A stretch of DNA of 13,401 nt from Chlamydiota bacterium (GCA_021772215.1 JAJFMK010000157.1:1-13401), one strand, 5' to 3'. Positions 6,276 through 13,313 are shown, counted from the stretch's first letter. A program made the numbers and translations. The notes: generated by a model from the sequence alone, not told the origin.

Positions 6276-8479
6276 TTTTGTATCCGAATCTGTTTTGAGG
6301 CGTCAATCTGGTAGCTCCAAAGGGGGCCCCTGTCGTCTAATTTCTCTTTTATAAACTCTACCCCATCTTTCGATTGCCGACAAATGAGACGTTCACCATC
6401 AGCAACTTCGATTTGACAGTCGCCCTCTAGCTCAATATCTTCGGCTACAAACTCTGAACAGCCGTGAAGTGTGATGTCTAAAGACTCGCTGCGGCTCATT
6501 TCACCCTCAAAGAGATGACCCGATCCAGACCAGTCAACACCTCGGTTCTTCACACACACATTGCGAAGCTGACATCTTCCTTGAAGATCAGCCGAGCGAA
6601 TGCGTAGCGACCCATCAATGGTGCAATTTCGCATCTCAAGCTCCGCTAGCTCTAGATCTAACTCCGCTCCAGGAGCCATCACGCCGCCGCTGATCTTCTG
6701 GCGGATAATCGACCAGTGGGGACCAAGCGCCGGATGGATAGTGATCAAAAAGGGAGGAGATTCGATGTCATGCTCCTCAATCGAGGCTAGCTTTGGCAGC
6801 TCCATTTGGCAAGAACTAAAAAGGTCGTACATGTTGGAGAGATAGTCGTAGAGACAACCGTGCGGCGTCTCATGGATCTTTTCACCCTCTACATAGGCGC
6901 GCTTCGTCACCGAAATGCTCTTCTTACGACTGTTATAGGCAATAAAACTCGGCAGTTTTTTCCATTCATCTCCCTTAATTGGCGTCTCTAGCGACGCGCT
7001 AAACTCTTCGGCGATACTCTGCATCAGCGACTCTAAGCGGCCTGCAGCGCCATTTTTGGGGTTATAGACGAGCCCCGGCAGGGGATTTTGATCGATTTTT
7101 TGGGCAAGGGCGTCAAGCTGGATAAAGAGGACATTGGTATTCGAAGGATATTTTGAGTGACCTGTCCCATTGACTGCCTCATCAACGATGCCATGATGGG
7201 CGAAATCGGTATATTCGATGTTAATGATCGAGGCGCTCCACTTCTTCCCCTCTTTCTCTTCACGAAGGACATCGACCCCTTCGGCAGAATTGACAAGGCG
7301 TGGACAGGAGAGAAAGCCAAATCCCTTCTCATTCGTGGCGCCAATACCAACAAAGGTAGATAGGGTGTGATCAAGGCCGCAGATGGGATTGTTGATCTGC
7401 CGAACTAGCCCGACATCCCGCCCCCTTTCGCGCAGCCAAGAGAAGAGGCTGGTATCTTTAGCTACCTTCCAGATGACACCATGACCGCCCGGCTTCATCA
7501 CCATCGACCAGTTGGGGTTAAGGCTCCAGTTTCCCTCTTTTGAAACCATCGGCGCTAAAGGTTGTTCAAAGAGAAAAAAGCTATCCTTGGAGCGCCCAAA
7601 ATAGTTGTGTCTCTCAAGAAGCGCTTTGAGATGTGTGCTGTTGTTCTTCTCCTGACTTGTCATCAAAGCCACAGGCGTGATCAGCTTCTTACCGAAGAGC
7701 TTTTCGTAAAAGTACTCTCTGCCTTGAAGGTCGCGGATAAGTCCTTCTAAGAGTGAACGACCCAGAAAGGGGAGAAGTGCAGCCGGAAGCGGCTCTAAAC
7801 TCTTTTTATCCTGAAGATTTAACCGATCGCCCGCCCCGCCCACAGGGTAGATTTCAAAGAGGCGCGGCATCACCTCTAATCCAGCAAGAATCTCTTCTTG
7901 GCCAATATTTTCAAGATCATACCCCGGAGGGCTCTCCCAAAGTGCCTCTTCCTCCTTTGGAGCGCGATGGACCAGCTTTAGAATCGCCCGCTGGTAGCCG
8001 AGAATCCCTCCAATTGGCTCATAGAACGCCTCTATTTTCTTCAGTTCATCAACAAAACGAAAAAAATCGAGCGCCGCCTCATCACGAAAATCCATTTGAG
8101 CAAGCTGCTCTTTTGGTGAGATCGAAAAGAGAGCAAAGAGGGCCGATTGAGAGGTAGAATCTAACGCTTCGATCCAAGAGGGAGGAAAAAGAGTGAGATT
8201 CTCCTCAACCTGAGGGAGATTGAAAAGCCACTGCAGCTTGTCATCATCATTTTTCAAGTGGCAGTAGACCTCCATGAGGTCATCAATTCTCTCTAAATTT
8301 TCGTGCAAAATAACCTTCTGTACCGGAGACTCCATATCCTCAATGTAGGGGATCACAGAAAAAAATTGAAGGAAAATAGCATCTCTGTAACACAATTGCT
8401 TTGACTTTAAATTTGCAGGAGAGATACAAACAACTCCATTGAGAGTGAAAAAGAGTTTGGAAATTTTATCATTGAACAT
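6272..8479 (-). CDS. UDP-glucose pyrophosphorylase-like nucleotidyltransferase, resembling plant UGP3
   Basis: With the start at ATG 8479 the product has 735 residues. The open frame reaches 8632, but that would overlap the divergent SWIB gene by 104 bases. ATG 8479 has a good ribosome binding site (GAGGGAAGG at 8483-8491). Residues 1-200 are helical and acidic, with no domain I recognise. The nucleotidyltransferase core begins at YPVGGAGDRLNL (GGAGDRL at 214-220, a variant of the GGxGTRL nucleotide-binding loop). It continues with LPAALLPFLGRSLLEGLIRD, VALMTSQEKNN (271-281), SFFLFEQPLAP and KPGGHGVIWK (329-338). These match my recollection of Arabidopsis UGP3, the plastid enzyme that supplies UDP-glucose for sulfolipid, better than bacterial GalU. 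Residues about 590-695 look like a left-handed beta-helix (ELAELEMRNCTIDGSLRIRS and similar). There is no signal peptide, so it is probably cytoplasmic. The substrate is not proven; another UDP-sugar is possible. Confidence 0.8.
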   Translation of the reverse strand: MFNDKISKLFFTLNGVVCISPANLKSKQLCYRDAIFLQFFSVIPYIEDMESPVQKVILHENLERIDDLMEVYCHLKNDDDKLQWLFNLPQVEENLTLFPPSWIEALDSTSQSALFALFSISPKEQLAQMDFRDEAALDFFRFVDELKKIEAFYEPIGGILGYQRAILKLVHRAPKEEEALWESPPGYDLENIGQEEILAGLEVMPRLFEIYPVGGAGDRLNLQDKKSLEPLPAALLPFLGRSLLEGLIRDLQGREYFYEKLFGKKLITPVALMTSQEKNNSTHLKALLERHNYFGRSKDSFFLFEQPLAPMVSKEGNWSLNPNWSMVMKPGGHGVIWKVAKDTSLFSWLRERGRDVGLVRQINNPICGLDHTLSTFVGIGATNEKGFGFLSCPRLVNSAEGVDVLREEKEGKKWSASIINIEYTDFAHHGIVDEAVNGTGHSKYPSNTNVLFIQLDALAQKIDQNPLPGLVYNPKNGAAGRLESLMQSIAEEFSASLETPIKGDEWKKLPSFIAYNSRKKSISVTKRAYVEGEKIHETPHGCLYDYLSNMYDLFSSCQMELPKLASIEEHDIESPPFLITIHPALGPHWSIIRQKISGGVMAPGAELDLELAELEMRNCTIDGSLRIRSADLQGRCQLRNVCVKNRGVDWSGSGHLFEGEMSRSESLDITLHGCSEFVAEDIELEGDCQIEVADGERLICRQSKDGVEFIKEKLDDRGPLWSYQIDASKQIRIQK

Positions 8480-8482
8480 ATG

Positions 8483-8491
8483 CCTTCCCTC
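8483..8491 (-). promoter_or_regulatory. ribosome binding site that sets the UGP3-like gene start
   Basis: On the minus strand GAGGGAAGG precedes ATG 8479, with GAGGG seven bases from the start codon. In-frame starts further upstream (8530 and 8632) would lie in or at the edge of the divergent SWIB gene, so this site is the main reason for choosing 8479. Confidence 0.6.
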
Positions 8492-8528
8492 GTAGGGGGC
8501 ATCCAAAACAAAAGTAAGGAGTTTAACC

Positions 8529-8810
8529 ATGCCAGAGAAGAAAAAGAACTCAGCATTTATGCGTCCCGTTGCTATCTCCAAGGAGTTGGAGGAGATTGTA
8601 GGTCGCGGGCCGATGGCTAGAACTGAAGTCACAAAAAAAGTGTGGGACTATATCAAGAAGCACAAGCTCCAGGATAAGGACAACAAGAGAATGATCAACC
8701 CTGACGCAAAACTTGCTAAAGTCTTTGGCTCTTCTGCACAGATTGACATGTTCAAAATGACCAGTAAGATCTCAGGACATCTTAAAGAAGCAAAAGCCGC
8801 AAACGTGTAA
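8529..8810 (+). CDS. SWIB/MDM2 domain protein
   Basis: A 93-residue single-domain protein. FMRPVAISKELEEIVG followed by MARTEVTKKVWDYIKKHKLQD, then KRMINPDAKLAKVFGS and a C-terminal IDMFKMTSKISGHL, is the SWIB fold as found in eukaryotic BAF60/SWI-SNF subunits and in chlamydiae (CT460 in C. trachomatis, also fused to topoisomerase I there). It is probably a basic DNA-associated protein in the cytoplasm; suggested chromatin roles in chlamydiae are unproven. The start is supported by a strong AAGGAG at 8516-8521, seven bases before the ATG. It stands head to head with the UGP3-like gene across 49 bases, so both promoters must lie in that gap or inside the opposite coding region. The lysine-rich composition (KKKN, KKHK) fits nucleic acid binding. 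Confidence 0.92.
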   Translation: MPEKKKNSAFMRPVAISKELEEIVGRGPMARTEVTKKVWDYIKKHKLQDKDNKRMINPDAKLAKVFGSSAQIDMFKMTSKISGHLKEAKAANV

Positions 8811-8824
8811 ACGTAAACTTATCT

Positions 8825-8848
8825 GGCAGGGGGCGAATACCCCTTGCC
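8825..8848 (+). terminator. possible hairpin terminator after SWIB
   Basis: GGCAGGGGG (8825-8833) and CCCCTTGCC (8840-8848) pair with one unpaired T around a loop of about six bases. The downstream sequence TAGCTTTCATCT is only weakly T-rich. It may stop or attenuate transcription between SWIB and lpxG; with such a poor U-tract, partial readthrough into lpxG is likely. Confidence 0.45.
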
Positions 8849-8880
8849 TAGCTTTCATCTCATCGAGTAAAATTTAGCCG

Positions 8881-9849
8881 ATGACTGAGAGACCATCGTT
8901 TACAAAGTCCTTTTGGAGCTGGCCCAATAATTTTTGGAACCTAATCCTAACCCTTTCTGGCTTAGGGATTTGGCCGCGATTCATTGAACCGAACCTCCTA
9001 TTTCATAAGAAAATCACACTCCCTGTTTCGGATCTACGATCCAGACTTAAAATTGTCCTCTTTAGCGATCTCCACATTCAACCACTTCTCCCCTCCTCCT
9101 TTTTAAAACGAATCCAACAAAAAATTTTATCTCAAAATGCGGACCTTATCCTCTTTACAGGAGATTTCTTCTGCCAAAGTGTTCCTCTTTGCCAGAAGAG
9201 ATTGATCGATTTTTTAACGCCACTAGAGGGGCGGCTTGGCTCCTTTGCTGTCTTAGGAAACCACGACTACAGCTCTTATGTCGCCATCAACAAAAAAGGT
9301 GACTACGGCTTAAAAAAATCGACCCAAGACTCACCAATTAAGGAGGGATTAAGACGACTGCTCTATCCGCCACCTAAGCTAACAGGAAAGATGGATAACT
9401 CTCTAAAGGGAATAAAGCCGCACCCTGAGCTGGAAGAGATTCTCTCACAGACACCTTTCCAGCTGCTACGTAATGAGAGCGTTGCATTTGATGAATTCAA
9501 CCTCATCGGTCTCGGTGAATATAGCGCCAATGATCTAGACCTACAAAAGGCTTTTTCCAACCTAAACCCCGCACTTTCCAATATTGTCATGGCCCACAAC
9601 CCCGACACCTTGCCACAATTGAGCGACTATCGCGTCGATCTGCAGCTTTCAGGTCATACCCATGGCGGACAGATTAATCTCCCCTATCTTTGGCGGCGCT
9701 TCGGCCGCATTGAAAATCCAAAATTTAAGGTGGGGCTTATCAAAAAAGGTGAGACAAACCTCTATGTCACACGCGGCCTCGGTGCCATATTGCCCATGCG
9801 CCTTTTCTCTCCACCGGAGATCGTCACCATAACCTTGGAGCCTTCATGA
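8881..9849 (+). CDS. lpxG: membrane-associated metallophosphoesterase, UDP-2,3-diacylglucosamine hydrolase LpxG type
   Basis: A 322-residue calcineurin-like phosphoesterase of the YaeI group. All metal-binding motifs are present: FSDLH (D63, H65), FTGDF (D95), GNHDY (N127, H128), AHNPD (H239) and SGHTHGG (H259, H261). An aromatic, hydrophobic N-terminal segment (about 11-34, with WNLILTLSGLGIW) probably anchors it to the inner membrane. The chlamydial orthologue CT461 was shown to cleave UDP-2,3-diacylglucosamine to lipid X in lipid A synthesis, replacing LpxH and LpxI. I assign LpxG on the family plus the SWIB-lpxG-ispD-truA order, not on the active site alone. The ATG at 8881 has no clear ribosome binding site (TTTAGCCG precedes it), so the start is somewhat uncertain. 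Its TGA overlaps the ispD start (ATGA at 9846-9849), indicating translational coupling. Confidence 0.87.
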   Translation: MTERPSFTKSFWSWPNNFWNLILTLSGLGIWPRFIEPNLLFHKKITLPVSDLRSRLKIVLFSDLHIQPLLPSSFLKRIQQKILSQNADLILFTGDFFCQSVPLCQKRLIDFLTPLEGRLGSFAVLGNHDYSSYVAINKKGDYGLKKSTQDSPIKEGLRRLLYPPPKLTGKMDNSLKGIKPHPELEEILSQTPFQLLRNESVAFDEFNLIGLGEYSANDLDLQKAFSNLNPALSNIVMAHNPDTLPQLSDYRVDLQLSGHTHGGQINLPYLWRRFGRIENPKFKVGLIKKGETNLYVTRGLGAILPMRLFSPPEIVTITLEPS

Positions 9850-10511
9850 AAACAGCCCTGATCTTTGTCAGCGGAGGGGTCGGGCGGCGCATGGGTCAAA
9901 GTAGCCCTAAGCAGTATCTCACCATTCATGGCAAAGCGATCGCCCTCTACAGCTTTGAACAGTTCCTAAAACATCCCAACATCGATGAGATCGTCGTCGT
10001 TGCTGAACCAAAGTGGCACTCCCTCTTTGAACGGGCCGCAGGGATGCGTCCGATTCTCTTTGCCGAGCCGGGAGAGCGGCGCCAAGACTCAGTGGAAAAT
10101 GGATTGAACGCCTTAACAGATGAAGAGAGAATCGTGATGGTTCACGACAGCGCCAGACCCTGCATCACCCAAGAGCTAATCGAAAGGGTACGTGAAGGTG
10201 CGATAGAAAGTGAGGTCTGCAGCTGCGCTGTGAAGATCACCTGCACTGTCAAAGAGGCGGACGCAACGAAAACTGTCCAGCGCACAGTCCCCCGGGAGAA
10301 CCTCTACGAGATCCAGACGCCTCAAGCTCTGAAGTACAGCGTGATGAAGAGAGCCTTTGCCCATGTAAATGAAACGGGAGTCGACGTGACTGACGATCTC
10401 TCTTTAGCCGAAGCGCTTGGCCTTAAGCCGATTCTTGTCGAGGGTCTCAAACGAAATCTCAAGGTCACCTACCCCGAAGATCTACAAATCGCTAAGAGCT
10501 ACCTTTCGTGA
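9846..10511 (+). CDS. ispD: 2-C-methyl-D-erythritol 4-phosphate cytidylyltransferase
   Basis: This 221-residue enzyme catalyses the third step of the MEP isoprenoid pathway, transferring CMP from CTP to MEP; it is cytoplasmic. The N-terminal nucleotide-binding loop reads SGGVGRRMGQSSPKQY (residues 9-24), a slightly unusual form of the common AAGxGxRM. Other family motifs are ERRQDSV (77-83), VHDSARPC (99-106), EIQTPQ (155-160), DVTDD (180-184) and NLKVTYPEDL (204-213). Length is normal for a stand-alone IspD, not the IspDF fusion. It sits between lpxG and truA with 4-base overlaps on both sides, so expression should be locked to theirs. The pathway supplies the undecaprenyl carriers needed for envelope synthesis, which makes its coupling to lpxG sensible, though that link is inference. 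Confidence 0.95.
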   Translation: MKTALIFVSGGVGRRMGQSSPKQYLTIHGKAIALYSFEQFLKHPNIDEIVVVAEPKWHSLFERAAGMRPILFAEPGERRQDSVENGLNALTDEERIVMVHDSARPCITQELIERVREGAIESEVCSCAVKITCTVKEADATKTVQRTVPRENLYEIQTPQALKYSVMKRAFAHVNETGVDVTDDLSLAEALGLKPILVEGLKRNLKVTYPEDLQIAKSYLS

Positions 10512-11239
10512 ACTACAAAATCTGTATTGCCTATGATGGCACTAACTACGGTGGCTGGCAGATCCAGCCCAATCGCCTCACTATTCAAGAGCTCTTAGAG
10601 GAGAAGTTGGCCATCCTCCTAAAAAAACCGACGAAGGTGACCGGCAGCGGCCGCACAGATGCCGGCGTCCACGCCATGGCACAAGTGGCTAATTTCCACC
10701 ATGAGGGACCTCTCTTTCCCAAGCTCTTTTTACGGTCGATGAACGCCCTTCTACCACCCGATATCCGTATCCTTTCAATTGATGAGGTGGAAGACTCCTT
10801 CCACGCCCGCTTCAGCGCTAAAGGCAAAGCCTACCACTACCACCTTAGCTTAACTCCAACAATCCTCCCCTTTGTTCGCAACTTTCGCTATCATCCGAGG
10901 GGCAAGCTCGACATTAAAAAGATGACAGAGGCCGCCCCCCTCTTCATCGGAAAACATGATTTCACCTCCTTTGCTAACGTCGGCTCCTCTTCAGAAAATC
11001 CGATCAAAACTCTAAGAAGACTCGACCTTGTCCAAGAGGGAGATGACCTCATCTTGCAGTTTGAAGGCGATGGTTTCCTCTATAAGATGGTGCGAAATAT
11101 CGTCGGCGCCCTCATCCAAGTGGGACGAGGAAAATTAGAACCTGAAGAGATCAAACAGATCTTAGCCGCCAAGGACCGCACCCGCGCTTCCCAAGCCGCG
11201 CCGCCGCAAGGGCTCTTCCTCTTTAGAGTTGAATATTAA
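10508..11239 (+). CDS. truA: tRNA pseudouridine synthase A (positions 38-40)
   Basis: A 243-residue TruA that isomerises uridines at positions 38-40 of the tRNA anticodon arm. The catalytic motif TGSGRTDAGVHA places the essential Asp at residue 51. AYDGTNYGGWQIQPN (8-22), ARFSAKGKAYHYHLS and FEGDGFLYKMVRNIVGALI are further signatures. The start is a GTG at 10508 that overlaps the ispD stop as GTGA. It gives the normal short N-terminus directly before KICIAYDGT, and no better ATG exists upstream. No terminator hairpin is seen after the TAA; the following 53 bases are AT-rich and could hold the promoter of the next ORF. Confidence 0.96.
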   Translation: MNYKICIAYDGTNYGGWQIQPNRLTIQELLEEKLAILLKKPTKVTGSGRTDAGVHAMAQVANFHHEGPLFPKLFLRSMNALLPPDIRILSIDEVEDSFHARFSAKGKAYHYHLSLTPTILPFVRNFRYHPRGKLDIKKMTEAAPLFIGKHDFTSFANVGSSSENPIKTLRRLDLVQEGDDLILQFEGDGFLYKMVRNIVGALIQVGRGKLEPEEIKQILAAKDRTRASQAAPPQGLFLFRVEY

Positions 11240-11257
11240 ATGCTAGTTTATTAAATT
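11229..11257 (+). promoter_or_regulatory. possible promoter upstream of the orphan ORF
   Basis: TTGAAT (11229-11234) and TAAATT (11252-11257) are separated by 17 bases inside and just after the truA 3' end. The match to the major sigma factor consensus is moderate, and AT-rich sequence gives such hits by chance. A start near 11264 would place it about 29 bases before the ATG at 11293. Confidence 0.3.
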
Positions 11258-11292
11258 AAGCCCGAAAAAACCATACATTACAGAGGAAAGTC

Positions 11293-11631
11293 ATGGCGAG
11301 TAGTGTTAAAAACGTTCTTGGAATCCCCCCGGATTCTTATGGAACTCATGGAATTGCGGCAGGTAATGAGATAGCGCGAATCGCTAGAGATTTTGCTGCA
11401 AGATCCTGCGTAGCAGTTACAACCCAATACCTTCCAGATTCCCGAAAGATCGTTGTCTTAGGCTCATCGAATCTAAACGCTCAGCATTTAGAATTCTATT
11501 TTCAAGCAAGAATGAATCTATTTATAGTTTGGAAACCCTCTGTTTGCCAGAATCGGGATTCCAATGGTAATTTATTAATTGAACTTACCTCTAAAGATGT
11601 TCGATCTCCAGGCAAACTAGATTTTGCATAA
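11293..11631 (+). CDS. hypothetical protein, 112 residues
   Basis: I do not recognise this protein. An ATG at 11293 preceded by AGAGGA (11282-11287, five bases away) is a credible translation start, and the frame is open for 112 codons. The first half is compact and alternates alpha and beta character (GIAAGNEIARIARDFAA, then SCVAVTTQYL and KIVVLGSSN). The second half has FYFQARMNLFIVWKP followed by a polar tail ending in SPGKLDFA. There is no signal peptide, membrane span or cysteine-pair metal site. The gene is more AT-rich than truA before it and the HAD gene after it, and it breaks the truA-HAD neighbourhood I remember from Chlamydia, so it may be lineage-specific or acquired. A second open frame at 11624-11812 begins where this one ends and could be its continuation after a frameshift. 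Confidence 0.55.
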   Translation: MASSVKNVLGIPPDSYGTHGIAAGNEIARIARDFAARSCVAVTTQYLPDSRKIVVLGSSNLNAQHLEFYFQARMNLFIVWKPSVCQNRDSNGNLLIELTSKDVRSPGKLDFA

Positions 11632-11812
11632 GTTTGTGCAAAATCTTTTAGATGAAAGTAGCCATGGTGAAAAATTCTCCATAACTACAAAAAAACAGGA
11701 GAATACCACGGCCAAAAATGGACTCAAACAAGAATTGAAAGACATTCTCGCACAAAACGCAGCGCCTTCCCTTCCCCTATCGTTCCTATCATTATATCGT
11801 TTTAATGGTTGA
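11624..11812 (+). CDS. possible small ORF or frameshifted continuation of the preceding hypothetical gene
   Basis: A 62-codon open frame beginning only with TTG (11624-11626) and without a visible ribosome binding site. It overlaps the end of the 112-residue ORF by 8 bases in the -1 frame. Its content is polar and helical (FVQNLLDES, GLKQELKDILAQN) and looks more protein-like than random sequence. A single-base slip in the T-run at 11622-11625 would fuse the two into a protein of about 174 residues. It could equally be non-coding. From its TAA/TGA region to 11840 nothing else is recognisable. Confidence 0.25.
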   Translation: MHKFVQNLLDESSHGEKFSITTKKQENTTAKNGLKQELKDILAQNAAPSLPLSFLSLYRFNG

Positions 11813-11840
11813 GGTCTTTTGGACTGCCTAGGAGAACTCT

Positions 11841-12491
11841 TTAAATCTCAGTTAACGAACTAAGACATATAACCCTCTTCTTCTCATCTTCAGTGAGGGT
11901 AGGTGCCTGCAAAGAGTTAACAAACACAGGATCGAGCTCGGAACCGAGAAGAGCTTTCAGTCCTTTGGGGCTATCTTCAAAGCCGACAACAGGTTGCCCT
12001 TTTCCGTAGCGCTCAATCGCAATTTGATAGCATTTAGGTGACGGCTTAGGCTCTTGATAATCTTCTCTTGTGATCCAGTGGTCAACCAGCTCTAACGTTG
12101 GAATCTGCCGGCAGACCTCCTCAGTATATTCCGCTTTGGAGTGGGTCACCACACAGATGGTGCGATTCATCGCTTTGAGACGCTTTAAAAGCTCCTGTGC
12201 TCCCGGCATCATCTTTACACGAGCCTCTTTAAGAAGCTCAAAATAACAGACAGCCTTCTCCTGATAAAATTGCGACCAGTTGTGAAGAAGAGGAAACTCC
12301 TTATGGAGTTTATTTTTAATCCCTTCAGAGGAAAAAAGTGAGATCTTGGCGTAATCCTCGAAGCTCCAGCTTAAAGTTAAGCCCCAACGCTCGCAGGTGC
12401 GACGATACGCCTGATAATGAAGCTTCTCGGTATCAACCAGAAGACCGTCGAAATCAAAAAGGAATAGCTGGTATGATTCTAGATTCAACAT
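11841..12491 (-). CDS. HAD-superfamily hydrolase, beta-phosphoglucomutase/phosphatase-like
   Basis: A 216-residue HAD hydrolase with the alpha-helical cap of the beta-phosphoglucomutase/Gph group. Motif I is LFDFDGLLVDTE, with nucleophile D13 and acid/base D15. Motif II is the Thr in VVTHSK (T116), motif III the Lys in QEPKPSP (K149), and motif IV GFEDSPKG (E172, D173); all are intact, so it should be active. Likely substrates are small phosphorylated sugars or phosphoglycolate, but the substrate cannot be told from these motifs. In C. trachomatis I recall a similar HAD protein (CT464) directly after truA. Here it is also the next conserved gene, separated by the orphan ORFs. The ATG at 12491 follows no obvious ribosome binding site and lies only 24 bases from the divergent lipoprotein gene. 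Confidence 0.9.
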   Translation of the reverse strand: MLNLESYQLFLFDFDGLLVDTEKLHYQAYRRTCERWGLTLSWSFEDYAKISLFSSEGIKNKLHKEFPLLHNWSQFYQEKAVCYFELLKEARVKMMPGAQELLKRLKAMNRTICVVTHSKAEYTEEVCRQIPTLELVDHWITREDYQEPKPSPKCYQIAIERYGKGQPVVGFEDSPKGLKALLGSELDPVFVNSLQAPTLTEDEKKRVICLSSLTEI

Positions 12492-12515
12492 ATGTGATGG
12501 TTAGTGTAACGCGAA

Positions 12516-13313
12516 ATGATGAAATGGTGCAATCTTCTTATGATCGGACTGCTCTTTAGCTGCTCTAAAGAGCAGCAAAGTGTCAGACGACTTAAGGATG
12601 ATAATTTATTAGTAGAGAACATCTTACGAAAAGAGAGCTCAAAGCGCTACTCCCTGCCCATTTTTGAAGAGCAAGATGCACCAAAGTTTCCTTGGGAAAG
12701 AGGAGCTGCTGACCATCTGCCGCTGATTACCAAAGAGTTTTTTCGCTGCCGCGGCAGTGATATGAACCCTAAACGCATGGGTTTAAGTGATTTGGGAGAT
12801 ACGGAGGAACTTTGCGACTGCGGTGGCTTTTTAGAGCATGGGCTGCCGCTACATGAAGGGAAAGAGTGGGTTCCTCCCATCTTAATCGAGCTCCTCAACG
12901 ACCTACAGGAGAGCCTAAAAGTGCGTGTCGTCATCACCTCCGGCCACCGCTGTCCCAAACATAACAGCTATGTAGACCCCTCAAAAGCAAACCAAACCTC
13001 GAAGCATCTCTTAGCTGCTGAGGTCTCCTTCTATGTCGAAGGGTACGAATGGAAACCTCAAGAGGTTGTCAACGTTCTACTTAATTCACAAGAGGGCCCT
13101 TTCAGCCGATGGGAGAGGGAGACCAATGTCTCCACAAAGCCGTGGTATAACGAGGAGATCTTTATTAAGCTCTTCCGCGCTGATGAGGGGCGCAACTTCG
13201 ATAACCGCCACCCCTATCCCTATATCAGCATCCAGGTACGCTTTGATAAAGAGCGGGGCGAAAGAGTCACCTACAGCTGGGAGAAGGCAAACCGCCACTA
13301 TTTACGAAAGTAG
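12516..13313 (+). CDS. lipoprotein with degenerate M15-peptidase-like domain
   Basis: A 265-residue protein with a short lipoprotein signal: a hydrophobic stretch ending in LLFSC, with C16 as the lipidation site. The adjacent ATG at 12519 is an equally possible start. No clear ribosome binding site is seen. The mature N-terminus is polar. From about residue 115 the protein resembles the M15/YcbK group of peptidoglycan-active metallopeptidases: VVITSGHRCPKHNSYV (GHR at 143-145, N150), then NQTSKHLLAAEVSFYV. The zinc motif SxHxxGxAxD is only partly kept (S162 and H164 present; Ala, Glu and Ser where Gly, Ala and Asp are expected). The usual C-terminal HxD strand reads ISIQVRF, so catalysis is doubtful. 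Four cysteines (78, 100, 102, 146) could form disulfides in the periplasm. Its position after the HAD gene matches C. trachomatis CT465, but I am unsure of orthology. Confidence 0.75.
   Translation: MMKWCNLLMIGLLFSCSKEQQSVRRLKDDNLLVENILRKESSKRYSLPIFEEQDAPKFPWERGAADHLPLITKEFFRCRGSDMNPKRMGLSDLGDTEELCDCGGFLEHGLPLHEGKEWVPPILIELLNDLQESLKVRVVITSGHRCPKHNSYVDPSKANQTSKHLLAAEVSFYVEGYEWKPQEVVNVLLNSQEGPFSRWERETNVSTKPWYNEEIFIKLFRADEGRNFDNRHPYPYISIQVRFDKERGERVTYSWEKANRHYLRK
12549..12575 (+). repeat. perfect 10-bp inverted repeat over the lipobox codons
   Basis: CTGCTCTTTA (12549-12558) and TAAAGAGCAG (12566-12575) are exact reverse complements around the 7-base loop GCTGCTC. The hairpin spans codons 12-20 of the lipoprotein gene, including lipobox residues L13, F14, S15 and C16. 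There is no following T-run, so it does not look like a standard terminator. Confidence 0.7.

Noticed and set aside
7753..8157. 134-codon plus-strand open frame opposite the UGP3-like gene
   Set aside because: It lies entirely antisense to well-conserved coding sequence and has low-complexity, proline- and arginine-rich composition typical of a shadow frame.
8400..8425. TTGACT with a GATACA-like hexamer as a SWIB promoter
   Set aside because: It is over 100 bases upstream, inside the UGP3-like coding region, and the -10 matches the consensus at only three positions.
8480..8632. Upstream extension of the UGP3-like gene to an ATG at 8632
   Set aside because: It would overlap the conserved SWIB gene by 104 bases, and the extra residues are the antisense of SWIB codons; ATG 8479 has its own ribosome binding site.
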